Shown here: positions 12,382 to 12,593 of the stretch, one piece after another | Layout: every line of letters begins with the position of its first letter | Numbering within the stretch: the first letter of the stretch is position 1 | Assembly (NCBI GenBank): GCA_040755975.1 | Contig: JBFLZY010000077.1 | Span: 1 to 12,593, forward strand | Length of the DNA stretch: 12,593 bases | Direction of reading: 5' to 3' | Source of the DNA: JAIMBK01 sp040755975 | Lineage (GTDB): Bacteria; Bacillota; Desulfotomaculia; Desulfotomaculales; Nap2-2B | Notes under the pieces: model-generated | Told to the model about the DNA's origin: nothing | Seen by the model: the letters and a program-made list of their open reading frames with translations, nothing else | The model's database searches: none | Made by a program: the position numbers and the translations under genes

Positions 12382-12593
12382 TTATCCCCCCAGCTTGGCC
12401 TTGATCTTCTGCATCTTCGCCCCCCAGTCGGCCACCTCCTCGGCGGTGAGGATGTCGATGGCGCCGCCCTGGAACTCGCCCTTTACCTCCCCCATCTTTT
12501 CTTCCAGCCAGCCTTCGATCTCCAGGTAGTGTTCTTTCAGGCCTTCCAGCACTTCGGGGTCGGCGTTCCACAGGCCGCGCTGGTGGGCTTCCA
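12382..12593 (-). CDS. cobN: CobN-like cobaltochelatase large subunit, C-terminal end (gene runs off the right edge)
   Basis: The 69 residues inside the window read EAHQRGLWNADPEVLEGLKE, HYLEIEGWLEEKMGEVKGEF, QGGAIDILTAEEVADWGAKM, QKIKAKLGG and stop at TAA 12382-12384. 'EA..RGLW.AdPe.Le.L...YLeiEg.lEe' is the characteristic end of CobN/BchH-type chelatase large subunits (about 1200-1300 residues), which insert Co2+ into hydrogenobyrinate diamide with ATP-driven partners; CobN-like genes also occur with corrinoid or other metal-tetrapyrrole importers in anaerobes. GC content is higher than in the genes that follow. As the first gene of this run, its upstream region (outside the window) is where a cobalamin riboswitch would be expected. 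Confidence 0.65.
   Translation of the reverse strand, partial: EAHQRGLWNADPEVLEGLKEHYLEIEGWLEEKMGEVKGEFQGGAIDILTAEEVADWGAKMQKIKAKLGG

Noticed and set aside
12188..12571. A single 127-residue protein from 12571
   Set aside because: Its Arg/Gly-rich first half is an out-of-frame shadow of the cobN end; only the last ~63 codons match binding proteins.

Overview
The window looks like a chromosomal segment from an anaerobic, moderately GC-rich Firmicute of the Desulfotomaculum/Pelotomaculum/Moorella type (Clostridia). This is an inference from strong AGGAGG-type ribosome sites, frequent GTG/TTG starts, a YkvI-family membrane protein, a COG1180-like radical SAM enzyme, a DUF1670-like scrap, and a CobN/BtuF-type corrinoid locus. 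No rRNA, tRNA, CRISPR array or complete insertion sequence was found.

Left part (1-2185). The 5' end of a ykvI-like gene leaves the window on the minus strand. Next to it on the plus strand lie remnants of a cupin-like gene and of the first ~31 codons of a succinyl-CoA synthetase beta subunit. These still overlap in an ATGA stop/start but break off at about 521. A complete radical SAM gene (676-1770) follows, probably read from an extended -10 promoter just past the break. It converges with a yjbQ-type gene (1772-2185), leaving one base between the stop codons.

Middle part (2226-5958), almost all on the minus strand, mixes working genes with decayed ones. Decayed: an Old Yellow Enzyme-like C-terminal fragment, a nitroreductase with one in-frame TGA, an ~80-codon gene with one in-frame TAA behind an intact-looking promoter, and a DUF1670-like helix-turn-helix scrap. 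Apparently intact: an alpha/beta hydrolase, a DUF123 (GIY-YIG-like) gene, and two copies of an unrecognised basic small protein carried on a ~151-bp direct repeat (91% identical, about 2.56 kb apart). The second copy sits 6 nt behind the DUF123 gene, which itself overlaps a 29-codon leader ORF.

Right part (5959-12593), all minus strand, is one import locus. In transcription order it reads: cobN C-terminus (window edge), a substrate-binding-protein remnant, a second cobN C-terminal remnant, a Gate-domain membrane protein, three BtuF/FecB-like lipoproteins, a BtuC/FecD-type permease and a BtuD/FecC-type ATPase. The neighbouring cobN suggests a cobalt-corrinoid or another metal-tetrapyrrole as substrate. 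Three lipoproteins probably feed one permease/ATPase pair. The repeated cobN and binding-protein ends point to past tandem duplication and partial loss. The ATPase has Pro where its family has the Q-loop Gln.
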